Shown: in pieces, positions 10,774 to 23,484 of the stretch
Layout of the letters: each line of letters opens with the position of its first letter
Numbering within the stretch: position 1 is the stretch's first letter
Origin: Tubulanus polymorphus
Taxonomy: Eukaryota; Nemertea; Palaeonemertea; Tubulaniformes; Tubulanidae
Direction: 5' to 3'
DNA: 64,000 bases
NCBI RefSeq assembly: GCF_964204645.1
Contig: NC_134036.1
Location: forward strand, 8,106,704 to 8,170,703
Translations under genes and position numbers: made by a program
The notes under the pieces: generated by a model
The model's database searches: none
Seen by the model: only the letters and a program-made list of their open reading frames with translations
What the model was told of the DNA's origin: nothing

Positions 10774-11760
10774 ATGCGCAGCGGCAAAAAAACTATATCG
10801 GCAATCTGTAGAAAACTATTGGTCAATCGTTACCACCAGAACTACCTGCTCAGACAGCAACCTCAATTGACGTTCCACCGATACGGCGAATCAGTAACAA
10901 CAGGAATCGCGTATACTGAACCCCAGTTGAATAACAGTCCGTTGTCAACTGTTCATAGTGAAAGGATCGTCGAGCGCCGATCGAAAGCAATTGGAAAAAC
11001 TAGTTCGAATAGCGTAAGCGTTACTTGTAAACAATGTTGTAAACCGATCAAACATAAACGCAATCGGAATACTCACCTGAAAACGCACAAAATTATGAAA
11101 ATCGACGAAAACCGACATGATCAGGGAATTTGCGTTGATGCACAAAGTGGGATTTTATTAATTGCAAATGCCAATCGTGGCGCCGGGCATCCGATACATG
11201 TAGCAGCAAAAACTGGCCCAAATTCGAAATTTTTGTGTGAAAATTACTCGTGTTATGTAACCACCTCCGCAGTATCGAGAGGCGGGAATGTTACTTACCA
11301 GTGTCCGCATATACGCAGCACTTATCACGCATCAGCATATGTGGAAACCGCGATGGAACATTCTTGCTTAGACCGAATGGTGGATAGCAAATTGATTACC
11401 GAATCAAACAAGTCCGATTGCAAGAAGCTCGCCAAATGCTCTTATAAGGAAGCGCGTCCGTTAGTCACTCCGTGGCACATTAGTGAAAGATTTTTATTTT
11501 TATCTGTTTTTTGCGAAGATGAACGGTCGTGGTGTCGACTGCAAAGATATGTAGTTACATACGATAAAACTGCTAATCAACTGAATTGTAGGAGCTCAAA
11601 GGGTAGTCGCGGGTGTATACATAAGTTGATTGCGAAGTGGTTTTTGTTCCAACGCGAAATAGCGTACTCCGAGAGTAAGGAAACATTAGCCGATGACACT
11701 GTGAATTTAGAATCTGAATCCAACAATGAGACGTTTAGTGGTAGGTGCCTTATCAACTAA
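10774..11760 (+). pseudogene. KDZ-type transposon protein, N-terminal part
   Basis: An open frame of 328 codons begins with a basic region and a C2H2-like pair (CKQCCKPIKHKRNRNTHLKTH, broken by me as CKQC and HLKTH). A large cysteine/histidine-rich region follows with GICVDAQSGILLI. It ends with a SWIM-like pattern (Cys, then GCIHKLIAKWFLF, residues about 280-293). The same orientation and spacing continue into the downstream exons, which carry the catalytic part. I read it as the N-terminal cysteine-cluster region of a Kyakuja-Dileera-Zisupton (KDZ) transposase. The exact start is uncertain because an upstream exon is possible. Confidence 0.6.
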
Positions 11761-11772
11761 TTATTATCACGT

Positions 11773-13257
11773 TTGAACAGAAACTGCGTCAATGCGCTGT
11801 TACATCCTCTACCCTATCTATCTAATACAGGTGATAACACATACCCGCTAACTGGAGATAGATTGATAAAGATGACACAGTACATCAAACAAAATAAATC
11901 TATACCAGCAAAGCCACCACAAATCTATTCAATTTCGGTACCAACCGAAATTAGACCGATCGAGGAGAAATGCTCTATCTGTCGTTACGGCGATCCATGC
12001 GAACTTCGCTACGCGTGTCGCGGAAAACTGATTGATACACACACAGTTTATACAGGTAATTATTGTAAAAAATATTCAATTTACTGCGAATTTGACTTTG
12101 TCTTATAGACCGGGTACACCAGAAAATACGGTAAGCATTTTTTGATTATTAGATTCGAAACTTTGATCAATAACTTGATTTTTTTTTCAGACATCCTATT
12201 TTTCGTCAAGTTGTGCACGAAATGTGGCCAATGGTACAGATATCAGGAACACACTGACGGGATACACAATTTTGATAACAGCACGTTTCTTTCTATCCTC
12301 CTCTGCCTATGGCTTCAATCCGGATTGACGGTAGGTTATGCGCCGTAGTTTCGTCATCGTTTTTCTCGTTTTGTTTTAGCAGCTGTTGTCGTTTTTAGTC
12401 ATAACATGTATATTCTTTTTAACAGAATCACACTGCAATAAATCGAATGCATTCCATAATCGAAGAAGCAAATGATGTAAAGATAAATCACGATACAGTA
12501 TTAAATGGGTATCTGCATTTCGAGAGCATGATACAACACACATCATTCAATGCGGCTACCATCCGCCCGTTCTTATGTTTGATGTCTACCGTAAAGTTGC
12601 ATTTCGTCTGAATGGTAACTGTTCCTCATATATCAAGGATTTTACACACCGATTTTTTACATATAACATAATGAACCGATTATTTCGATGATAAAATTCC
12701 TAACAAATTTGTTTCTAGTTGGAGACTTGAAAGTTTTAAATCCGAATGACTGTTCAGATACAGTGGATACGATGGAGATAATAAATTTTGGCAAATCAAA
12801 AGTTGAGTGCAATAACCTATAATAGATCATTACTGAATAGCGATCACAAAATAATGAAATATATTTATTCTTAAGGCTACACGGAAGACCGATTGCAGCC
12901 GAACCTATGCAACTGGGCCCCTTGGTTTGTCGACGGGGTGAAATTGTTGTCAATACTGAGTACAAGAAGTCTCAACAACATGCCTCCGACGTCGATGAAG
13001 ATACTGCGGAAAATCTACAGATAACTGCAGAGGAAATATTGCAATTCATGTATGACAAAGACGAACGTAAAACCGTAAAGAAAACGAAAAGAAAATTACG
13101 CGATATATTCAATCTATGTATAACTGCAATTCCTTTTCTATTTTGGCAATAGTATACATTGAATGACGTGAAAAAAGTATGCCGGAGTTTCGGGATCAAA
13201 CCGAATGGTTCAAATGTCGACCTCTTGCGAAATATCCGAGACACGGTCTTTGCCTAA
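11773..13257 (+). pseudogene. KDZ-type transposon protein, central exons
   Basis: Successive exons can be read. 11,773-12,130 carries CSICRYGDPCE. A canonical intron lies at about 12,131-12,190 (GTAAGC to TTTTTTCAG). The next exon has LCTKCGQWYRYQEHTDGIHN, a pattern I associate with KDZ cysteine clusters (zinc ligands, then YRYQE and GIHNF). A second intron runs from about 12,330 to 12,425, with an in-phase junction. Further exons follow near 12,720-12,820 and 12,877-13,090. Near 13,157-13,257 there is a SAP-like segment (VCRSFGIKPNGSNVDLL). In-frame stops occur at 12,106-12,108 and 13,255-13,257, so at least one change is disabling unless splicing avoids them. Confidence 0.6.
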
Positions 13258-13260
13258 GAT

Positions 13261-14094
13261 GTGACGATAAAAAAATTCGTTAAGCTTTGGGGAGCCTCAG
13301 GAAATTTCTTTCAACCCACTCAAGTGCATACACCCTCTTGTATTTCATCCACTAAAGATTACACTAAAATACATTTGTACTGGCACTGTCAATTTTTAGG
13401 TGGATGGCATGCTGCAACTTGTCCGCACGGAGTTGCGTATGCAGTAAAGACAATGTTAAAATGAGAGAGTGCGCTAGACCACGTGGCCATACTAATGTCC
13501 ATGAAACAAATACCGACAATAACAGTAAGCAACATGGCGGGTGCCTTGGTTAAGCACGGAATCAAGAGAGATCCGAATATGTTTCCTCCGTATGATTGCC
13601 GGCTTCTTGAGCCAACCGAGGATAATATTCGAAGGGCGAAAGAAAACAAGCTCGACATTAACTTTGAATTTTTGGAAGATGCAGCTTTTGAGGCAAGTCG
13701 GTATACAACGCCAAATAACGACCACATGTATGCGAACAATGGTTATCCAATAACCAAGTCAAATCGCTACGTGTTATTGGATAGATTCCACGAGTCGAAC
13801 AGCAGTTCAGAAGCCGAAAATTTGCGTCGGATTAATCATGTCCGACAATTACGTGGCTGGCTAAACAGTCAGCCACAAGAACAAATCAACAACCGAATTC
13901 GTCGTGATATTTATTTTCTGGACGTAAGGAGCCCAGTAAAACACGTGTTTGTCATGCGACTGATCGTCCACTCGTGGAACCAGAAGATATATCGGCAGCT
14001 GATTTCCGAAATAGAAAAGTGCAGCGATTTGCCGACATCTTTCGATGATTTTGGTCGGATTAAATTAAATGGTAATGTAAACTATGATATATAA
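13261..14094 (+). pseudogene. KDZ-type transposase catalytic region with nonsense codon
   Basis: The frame holds KLWGASG, then after a decayed intron (acceptor TTTTTAG at 13,399; donor apparently GA instead of GT) GGWHAATCPHGVAYAVKTML. A TGA at 13,462-13,464 interrupts the same frame, most simply CGA to TGA. The frame then continues with ESALDHVAILMSMKQIPTI, NMAGALVKHGIKRDPNMF, LEPTEDNIRRA and VLLDRFHE to 14,094. The CPHG motif, the Asp near the Met-Ala-Gly segment and the C-terminal Glu-rich portion are typical of KDZ DDE transposases as I know them. Terminal repeats of the element were not identified. Confidence 0.65.
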
Positions 14095-15965
14095 GCCCTT
14101 AGACGATAGATATCGATGCCATTTCTATAATCCAGACCATAACCAATTTTGCAGCTTATACCGAACCAGCCGAAAACGACGTGAACGCCGAAAACGATGA
14201 TTAGCAACAAAGAGACGTCACCAACGACATGGCAAACGAGGCTCATTTCTAATTCCTATTATTTGACGTACACTGACCCTATATTCAAACAGTTAAATTT
14301 CCTCAAGCTCAAAGATATTGATAACCCCTAACTAGGTACTTTTATCGAATAATTCGTCCACTCTGAATTATCGGAATCATTCGAAAATTATTGAAGCCAA
14401 ATTTTTCAAATCTACAGTCATAATACTCCGTGACGTCAAGATTTACACACACTTTCTCACAATAGCAAAAGAAGAACAACTTCTGTTAAAATATCCGGCC
14501 CTTTACTTCGGAATAACATCAGTCACATCAGTCACAATCTAAAAAATCTGGAAAATTCTAAACTGTTTCTGAGAATTTATAGAAAAAAAAATACTTTGCT
14601 CTTGATTACATTATATATTTATCCTCTGATTAAAACTCAAATTATAGTTATAATGAAAAAATACAATTACACGTCAATCTAACTGTTAATGATCTGTGTA
14701 ATTGTGTGTGTTGAGGGTTGACTGTGAGCGTGTTTTTTGTTATCTTTCCCGTTTTTCTTTTCCACTTTTATCTTTTGAGGGACTTTTTTATATAAACTCT
14801 TTCTTAGTTTTTACGGAGCCATTCGAGTCTAATTTACAGTATTTTGTGTAACGCTTTGCTGCATTCTGCTGCATATTATATTTGAAAAATGGAGCGTTCA
14901 TTCATTCTTTCCAGGTGACACTTTCATTTCGTGTGCCGTATCTATTCCTGTTAAAGGAAAATTCACTTTGTCGATTGCTAGCTTTATATTTAGTCATTAT
15001 TTATATTTTGTCTGAATGCAGAATGAAAGCAGTTCTGAGAAATAGTTGAGGTATGTTCTGAAGGCTGTCCTCTTATTAAGAGCTTAAAAAAGCTTCGAGC
15101 TGGAACTGGATACAATGCTTTAGAGTTAACAAAACTGAATTTAATGGGATTAAATGATGTATTCCGAGAATGAACTGAAATTATTAAGTAAATTCCTAAC
15201 ATTACGCCCAGTTAAGTCTGGTATAATACTAAAACGCACGGAAAGCCTCGAACCTGCGGTAGAACGGCAGCAACATTTCAGCTCGTAGAGTTACTACGAA
15301 AGATTTCTACCGGCGTTGCTGTTCCACGGCCGTAGTTTTAAGCAAAAAAAAACTGTCTGACGAATGCCCGTCCATGCAGCAGCAAAACGTCGACTATGTT
15401 CTCTTCTACCCCCACGATCATGTACCTATTTCCCTGGCTGGAATTTACGATAACAAGTCCAATCACGCCGTATGACTTGCTCTGTCTTCATTAGCATTAT
15501 TATAAGCACCATGTATGTAATGTTTGTTCGTTAGATGCTTCACCGCATGTATGTATTCTTGCGAAGTGTACACTCGAATGGCTGACCGCCTCTGTGGCTC
15601 CTGCTATGCTGAACCTAGCGACTTCTTTGCATGGAAGCCTCGCTGCACATTTCACGAGAAAAAGTCATGCTTGTCTTGTCCGTTTTTCGTTGGAACTATT
15701 AGCCTGAAAACAATTATGTTCAAATTTATTCAGATTCATAACATACAACCGGGCTAGTACCTTCTCCCGTAACCCCCACACACGTACGGGCGGTCTTCAC
15801 TGTAGCATTTTTTGGTGGTCGGTAAGTCTCTTTTCGTTAATTTTCTTACACCCCAGAATGCAATAGAATATGCTTTGCATTTCAAACAGTATCGAACTTC
15901 ACAATATTAAGTAACATATTCCACACCAAAAAGATAGTGTTAAGTAATTAGTTATATCGTGTTAT
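14095..15965. other. No supported gene
   Basis: Short frames only. An imperfect inverted repeat around 15,250-15,335 (CGGCAGCAAC against GTTGCTGTTCC) is the only structure I noticed. A Cys-rich 77-codon frame at 15,524 has no recognisable domain and no coding context. Confidence 0.5.
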
Positions 15966-15974
15966 CTATTACTC

Positions 15975-16270
15975 CCCAGTGGGCACGACAACGTCGTTTC
16001 AACGTTGAAACAACGTTGTGTAAAGACGTCGGATATTGATCGATAATGAAAATTGAAACAACGTCATTTTCTGACTAAATTTCAACGTCATGTATACGAC
16101 GTTAATACAACGTGGTTTCAACGTTGAAACAACGTTATTCAAACACGTCGTTATCCAAACACGTTGAATTTTGATAGATAACGAAAATTAAATCGACGTC
16201 GTTTTCCGACCAGTTATAGACGTCATGTATGCGATGGATACAACATCATTTCAACCAAATACCAACGTAA
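15975..16270. repeat. AACGTTGAAACAACGT palindromic repeats
   Basis: Two diverged ~125-bp units each contain the palindrome-rich string CGTTTCAACGTTGAAACAACG, here quoted as TTTCAACGTTGAAA plus flanking ACGT cores. They also contain GATATTGATCGATAATGAAAAT-type and CGTCATGTATACGACG-type segments. ACGT and AACGTT recur every 10-20 bases on both strands. The repeat abuts the Ty3/Gypsy remnant and may belong to it. Confidence 0.65.
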
Positions 16271-16320
16271 TCTTTTATCATTAAGCGACATGATAACAGC
16301 TCCGTATTTACGTTGAACCT

Positions 16321-16491
16321 TCAATTACTGTCAGAACTGGCCGCTCCAAGAAACTGGCTAGGCGTTGGATCGGCGCATGTGAGGTCACCGCCCGCGTAAA
16401 CGATGTGACCTATGAATTAGTAACACCTAACGGATTATCCCGCGTAGTCCATTTCGATCGACTTAAAGCATTTCTCGACCCCCGGCGTTGA
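16321..16491 (+). pseudogene. Ty3/Gypsy polyprotein, integrase C-terminus
   Basis: The frame reads KKLARRWIGACEVTARV, then NDVTYELVTPNG and SRVVHFDRLKAF before a TGA at 16,489. This is the GPY/F-type C-terminal module of Ty3/Gypsy integrases, with W-I-G-x-x-E-V and VVHFDRLK as landmarks. Nothing of the upstream polymerase or protease is preserved. Immediately before it lies the AACGTT repeat, so the element is a 3' fragment. Confidence 0.75.
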
Positions 16492-16624
16492 TGTGGAATC
16501 CGATCCTGAAACTGACTTTCCTCCTAGAACGAAGTCCGGACGGGCCGTCCGCCCACCGACTCGCTATCTGGAGACGTGTTAATGATCATTTGCGTTTCTA
16601 TATATCTTTCAGCTAACTCGAACA

Positions 16625-16930
16625 ATGAAGATCACAAGCAAGAAGATCTCCGAAACCAGCCGATCAGCGTTTAGATACGCTCCTGGTAAATCAAGTCAGG
16701 TGTGGCGATACCACGTATGTGACCGGTTCTTCGAACTTACAACGAGTAAACGACGACAGGTCAGGACGTGTCGACGCAAGGCCGCTGCCCGTTTAGAGAC
16801 ACAATCGGTATACCAATGCTTACAATGCGGTTTCGAAACGACCACCGACGCGACGGTTCGCCGCTATATAACGTCAGCACATTTATTGCGACGTCACCGC
16901 CAACCGCGATTCGCTATTGGGACTGATTAG
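16625..16930 (+). CDS. Small C2H2-like ORF downstream of Gypsy pol
   Basis: 101 codons, basic, with a single zinc-finger-like pattern (CLQCGF, then HLLRRH about 20 residues later) near the C-terminus. It begins 130 bases after the end of the integrase remnant on the same strand, so it may be the extra 3' ORF that some Ty3/Gypsy elements carry. It could equally be chance; there is no homologue I can name. Confidence 0.35.
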   Translation: MKITSKKISETSRSAFRYAPGKSSQVWRYHVCDRFFELTTSKRRQVRTCRRKAAARLETQSVYQCLQCGFETTTDATVRRYITSAHLLRRHRQPRFAIGTD

Positions 16931-19900
16931 ACGCAGGTCCAGACCGGCATCCGTCAGATGAACTTCCTCCCTGCACATATTGCGAAATTGTGCGGAGGCT
17001 GTCCGTGCTGGAAAAACGTCTCTTATTTATTTAATTTAATTTTATGCGATACTATCTAGTGAGGATCAAATTCTAACCTTTTGTTGTCGCCTGTCACCCT
17101 CTTTTAGAACCTGTTCGACCCTATTACCTGTTTTTGTATGTAAATAATCCTTTCTTTTTCCGTATTGTATTTTCCGTGTTCCGTAATGATTTAGCGTTCG
17201 CGGCCATATGTATTATTTTTCGGGCTTCCCCCGCAAGGTGTCACTCGCAAGGGGAGTCTCCGGTATCTATTGTTGAGATTTCTTGACTCCGGGCCGGTTG
17301 CGGTGCACGTTGCCGGGCCGGTCGGTGAACTCGTTTGCCGGTTCGTTAATTAACGTTGGTAATTGTTGGTCAAGAGGGGACAGTCTTATTCACGATTCCG
17401 TCGGAAAATAATTCATTTGAAATAGCAGAGAATCATTTGAAATCTCCGAAGCGTTTGTCTCAGTAATTAGTACGCGAAAATATGGTGATAGAGCTAGAGT
17501 GAAAAATAAAGTAAAGTTTATGATATAATAGTTTTCTTTCAGTAAATTTAAAGCAATTCCTTCTCCTATGCATTTTTCATGCCGGTGATTTGCGAAGTTG
17601 AAAATAATCGTAAAATTGGTATAAAAACAATGTATTTATCTTTTACCGAACCTTTATTTTCAATACAATTTTCATGGTACAACCAATCATCCTGGGTTTG
17701 ATTGTCACCCGCTTGGGCTCACGACAATACACACCCTCGCCGCAAACCCTTCATTGGTCTTTTGCATCGCTTTTTGCATCGCCCATGAGTTCATGTGCGG
17801 ACAGGTTCCCGCTCAGCACCCACCAGATTGGCTAGATATATTGAATCTATAGTTATACTGCATATGTAATAGTGTAATGTGTAATCAATAAACAACACGT
17901 CATAATATACAAAATAAATCTATGAACACAATTTCAGCTAAATCTTTAGAATTTTCATATCACACGTATAGTCACTTGTTGCACTAAGATGCCAGTTACT
18001 GAGATATATGCATCATGAATACTCACCGTGAATAGAAGAGCACAAGTGGACTCCATATCGAATGGCTCTACTGACAATCAGTAGAAGATGGAATGTTAAA
18101 CCGCTAATAATGAGGGAAGCATTAATCTATAGTGGCTATATACAGACGGAGGTACTCTGAATGACAAAATTTCACATGAATTCAGCAAACTATAGCAACT
18201 ATGATTAATTACTACTGAATGTTAGGCGAATGTATATGTAATCAGCTAGATCAAGTTCCACAGAAGTGAGTTAAGATTTTACTTGGAGTTAACACATTGA
18301 AAATACACTGATTTTATTTAACTCAAGAGTTTTAGCTCTAACTCAACTGTAGAACCAGGCCCGGAATAACTTTTGCGCACGGCAGTGTGTAAAATTTTTA
18401 GGCATGCAGTGACCTTCCAATTAACAAGCATCAAGCATCGATCACGAGACACATTAGTCCTAGTAGATATTGTATATGCGTGGTTTATTTTTAATTGTCG
18501 GTGATTTAATTGACAATCATATAATGACTCTTAGATTCTTATTTATATAATGGTTGTCATTTACACCTTTATTTCTTACAAAAAGTTTCTTTGAAGGTTC
18601 CTTAAATCGTTATCCTAACATCTGCTGAAATCACAAATCCGTTTCCTTTTTTAACCCTAGCATCATGCCTCCGATCAGCAGATCGAACTAGAGCAGTGTT
18701 GTAACTATAATTATAACAGAAATATTTATTGATTTGAAAAAAAATGATATTCAATCATACAAAAGAAACTGATTCGACGCATTTAACTTGACACTATACC
18801 GTTTCGACCTCAGTTTGATAGGTTTAAGAACTGCAGTTAGATGTGTTGTCTGTAATAAGAACTTTGAAGAAAACGTCAATATAAACAACTATGGATTTGA
18901 TATTGATACACCGGTCACAATCCTCTCTTTTATCGTTATCTATAAAATACTTGAGTAAGGCCCTGGTGAGAGAACGTGTCCGTGCACGAATCCGAATGAA
19001 TAAATTGAAATACCGGATGATAATATTGAAGATAATATATTTTATTTACCTTGAACAAAGAATGATTTTCCTAATCCCTATTGTATATGAATCCCTATCG
19101 TTCCGAAGCTTCTCCTGTCCTGCTGTCGACACTCGTCTTACTAAGGTACAGATTCTCCCCTCTCTCTCGATAGCGGCCCCCTTTTGTAGAAAGAACCGGC
19201 ATTCTCAGAATTCCGATTCTCCCACGCAGGGTCTTCCGCTTTTTGGCAAGGAGCAGCTACCCAACTGTCATGACCGTTTTTAGTTACGGAAAATTTAGCC
19301 CTACTGATTTGCTGATCTAAAGGTTTTTTAGAAACTGATTTGCTGATATAAACTTTTTCTTCCAACCCTCCTGTCATGACGCGTTGTGATTTACTCACTC
19401 CTTGCTAGTCGTTGTTGAGAGAGCAGCTATTGTCTGTGAATTACCAACGAGCGCATACAGACAACAGAAACTTCAGACAGCTAGTTTTAACATTGAACAC
19501 AAATTAATTTTTCTAAAACGTTATCGATTATTAACAATTTGTTCTTAAACAACATCTAGATTACTCAAATTAAATATCTTTTCAAAACTTTGTTTTCTTT
19601 TCTAATTACAGTACAAATTCATTGTTTCTTTTTTAATTATTATAATTAACTACGATTCGGAATACATTGTGATTGATTATCAATTCTTAAATTATTTGAA
19701 ATACTTATACTAATTTTTTTATCTACAATTTAACTAATTCTATTTTAATACAGGATAAGCAAAACAACCACATCTTCCTAAACTTCCGGTTTTTCCTTTT
19801 ACGGAAAGTAGCCGGGAATATCATCAAGTATCAGCGTGATCCCTTCACGAGCCTCATTATAAATACACTCCATTGTTCCGACCCAACCAAATATGGTTCC

Positions 19901-22900
19901 AACTATTTAAAATTTTTATAAAGATTTTCTGAATGTTTGCCAGATCTCAAAGCAGAAGAACCGAAAAAGAATTGTTGTTTATAGACTGATTTATGGTTTG
20001 CGTTGGTAGATGAAAGCATCAAACAAGAACTTTCGTAATTCTTACTACTAGTACGTTCTTGTCTGACGGCTTTCACGTAACCCCCACGCATACGGAAACA
20101 ACATTAAGAACATTTCTAAATACTACGAAACATTTTCAAATACTACGAAAATCTAGCTGTGGATCAATATCAATATATATTGACATCCATTTTAATTCTG
20201 CTGAATTAACATCGTAATCCACCAATTTAGAATCATCTCCTAAATAACGGTTCAGCTTTACTTGCTACTGATTATTAAAAAAACATGATCTATACCATAT
20301 GTGTTCATCAATTCGGGATGATGCTGTTGTAATCCGAATCTTAAAAGGGAACAGGTGAGTTCATACAGTGGGAATTATTAAAATTGAGCTGAAATTGTAT
20401 TCAACAGTTTATCGATAAGGGAGGTGTCATTCCGTATTAAATATCATTAGATACCGTACATAGTACCGGGGTATTTCTAGTTTTTACAATGAAGATTCAT
20501 TGATATTTATTCTCGATAGTATTAGAACTTCCAAGGTGTTATCGGCTTCTCAAATAGCGAGTTATTTATAGTTTCATTCAATCGCCCGCTAAAGGTGTAT
20601 TCACAATTTTCAAATTTTAGAGGTGCAATAGTTGTCGCGTGATATTTGAAGATTATATCTTTGCGTCGGGAGTTAATTGTTGTCAACGGTGGCAGCCTTC
20701 TACGCCCGATCGTTTGCACGCTGGGGAGTAAAAATCAACATTTGGGGATTGCGATTCAAGATGATTGAAAATCCTTAACCGGAATATTCGAGACTTAGAG
20801 ACTTATTTTTTTTGCTTAAGAATAAACTAACTGCCAAAAATCATTTTCAACCCTGAATGATGTAATGGGCAGAATAGGTAGGCCTAACCAGTTCTAATCT
20901 GACTCCTCATCATGCAATATCCTAATTATTAGAAGGGGAACAATGATAATTCGACTCGCCTAACACACTCGCCAGATAACATGTTGATGTTTGGCCTACA
21001 TGCAGGCAAAAATTATTATGAAGATGTCACACGCTTTTTTTTCTGTGGAAACCTTACTGCTTTTTCAAAAACAATTATAGCTGTAAGTAATTCGATACCT
21101 ATCGATCAAAACTTAATCTTGAATATGTACACGTATATAAAACCTTCAACGTGTTTGTTTGGATGAAGTGCAGAAAAGCCCTTATCGGGTTTGCTTTCAG
21201 AACATATGTTCCATCCATTATCGATTTCACACATGCATCTGATATTTTGAAATAATTTCCTTTTTATTTTATGTTTCAAATATCACATTTCATCGTATGA
21301 TAACGGAAGACTATTAATACCTGTAAACCAGTTTAATTTGTGAGCCCGTCGACAACTTCTCAGACATCATAAGTGTGAAATATTAACGACCAATCCCTGA
21401 AATCATCTGCAAATGTTATTTGATATATTGTGTGGTACTTGTAGTTCATTTTTTCGCATTTTTAAAGCAAAATTACTATAGGCGATGCCCTGTTTAATGT
21501 GAAATGTAACGTCAAACAGTCTTTTGTGAAAGTGCAAGAATGAATATCGTTTGTCCCGATTTTGTAGATCATTGCTCATAAAAAACGTATCAGGTGAAGT
21601 GAGGATTTTCACATATAAAAATATCCTGATAAAATGTTAAATGACTTGTGATTTTAGTTTAATCAAAAAGTTACCAGCTGAAATACTGACGATGAGATCA
21701 ATCAATTGTTGTAACTGTTGTTTTTAATCAACACCTTTTAGGGAAAAGACATTTTGATAAATCGATTTGAGAATGCTTTTTGATAATCTCCAATGCCTGG
21801 TCTTCATCTTCAGTTGCGAATGTCTCAACTTAAGTATCGGGTCTTTCTATATTTTTTTGCACTAAATATCTTAAGAATTGGAAGAATTTTTATGGTATTC
21901 CACAGAATTTCACCTTCACTGATTATGGTAATAAAGACACAATGCCAAAATGTCTTTTCTTGGTAATGTCCATACAAATATATGGCAAGACCCTCAGATC
22001 CTATCCCTGGAAACTCCCTTAACTAATATCGTCAGGTTTTTAAATTCGGACATGACTTACACGTTGAATTATTGTTACGAAATTTTAAATTGTTCTGATG
22101 CAAATTTATCGACTTTCGAACCAGATATTTATTTGGCGCAATTGATCCTAACGGTATGCTTTTATCATTTCTAGGCTTGGTGCTGTGATTGTTTTAGTCA
22201 GTTTGGCTGAAAAATTTAGGCATCATCGAATTCGCTCCAGACCGTGTTAAAAGAAGCAACTGTGAACAACACCTCGAAAACAAGATCTGCGGTGATCAAA
22301 ATCATCAACTACAATTTCTCTTTGAAAGAAAATTAAATATCCGTCTTAGAAATGTTCCTTGAATTCAATTTCGAGAAAGAATTTAGGAAGAGAATAAATG
22401 TTGTCGTCACCTAGATTCGAACCCGTGTCGTGTTATCACGACCACAGCGAATAGAAGTAGTTGTTAAAGTGACGGATCGATTTATCCATATCAAGAGCTG
22501 TACTCGAATTATGTTTGCTTTCAAAACGTATGTTTTTGGGCAAAATCGATTTAACGCCTATATATTGCTGGCCAAATTATCATTGTATGCTGTGAAATTC
22601 GCTGACGAAACTAGTGAGTAGAATTATATGTTACATGGTAAGTATAATTATTAAGACATGATTTTTCATCGGTGTTTTTAATTAGATATGTCTTACTATC
22701 ATGTGCATACATGTTTATTATCACGTGGATGCGTCCCGAGAAAATCATTTAGAAATGAAATCATAATTTCGTTTGACGTCGCGAGTTTTTATCTCAACAT
22801 TAATTCGTTTACGCTAAAGGGGGTGTTTCCGTAATCACTGTCTGATTTCATGAATTTAACGCAGCTTTGGAAGACGTCCTTTTTAGCGAAAAGATTATTA

Positions 22901-23484
22901 ATTTTTCAAATGAAATCAGGTGATTCATCTAAATCATTCTTTTTCTGTAATCCTTAGGTCGAAACAGTGCGCGCACATACACATTTACTAAAACTATAAA
23001 AGCATGATATACGACATGAAAAGTTGTCCATTTTATCCTTTTAGGTGTTTTTGATTGAGAGATCATCAGTTAAAGAATAGGTATTATGAACTATTCAAAA
23101 TTCATCTATTATAAGTATAATACTACATTGAATTGTTATTTCAAATGTCTTCCTGCCATTTCATATGCAATGTTTTCAGGATATTGCGTCCAACGGCTGA
23201 TTACAATTACTCTCAGAATGTGATGTTAAAATCAGTTTATCAATTAATAGAAAACAATTAATAAAAGACTGCATAAAAAGAAAATACATTAAATTGTCAA
23301 AAAATCTAAAGATAACGAAAATAATGATTACCACCACGATAAGCAACAAAATGGCATTCAACCATATAAAAGCTTAAAACGAATTGTTGGTTTTTTAGGA
23401 ATAAGGAAATTCGTCGTCAATCGAATTAATCGTATAATCCATTGAAATCTAAATTCATCAAAATGTGTATGTTTCACTTTCAGA
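16931..23484. other. Long stretch without a supported gene
   Basis: A GC-richer part (17,200-17,400) and the purine tract AAGAGGGGACAG near 17,372 could mark the 3' LTR of the Gypsy fragment, but no second LTR is available to test this. Between 17,900 and 23,480 I see only short frames, AT-rich DNA and a tRNA-like patch near 22,420. Open frames at 18,891, 19,141, 20,522, 21,403 and 21,950 show no domain, no splice context and no codon signal. Confidence 0.45.
22405..22475 (-). repeat. tRNA-like/SINE-like patch
   Basis: The minus strand reads CGGGTTCGAATCTAGGTGACG, i.e. a good RNA polymerase III B box (GGTTCGAAT) and a 3' arm whose GTGACG can pair with CGTCAC about 65 bases upstream. No convincing A box or anticodon arm is present, so it is not a functional tRNA as read. 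A tRNA-derived SINE relic is the likelier reading. Confidence 0.3.

Noticed and set aside
12657-12965. Minus-strand frames within the KDZ region (also 12,972-13,244 and 13,389-13,739)
   Set aside because: The plus strand gives the recognisable transposase exons; these are antisense shadows.
17350-17800. A defined 3' LTR for the Gypsy fragment
   Set aside because: A purine tract is present but no second LTR, no clear TG..CA borders and no primer-binding site could be matched.
18891-19398. Overlapping frames of 130 and 85 codons on opposite strands
   Set aside because: No recognisable domain, no splice context, and neither has a codon pattern better than the other.
22405-22475. A functional tRNA gene
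   Set aside because: The T-arm/B box and part of the acceptor can be drawn, but there is no A box or proper anticodon arm.
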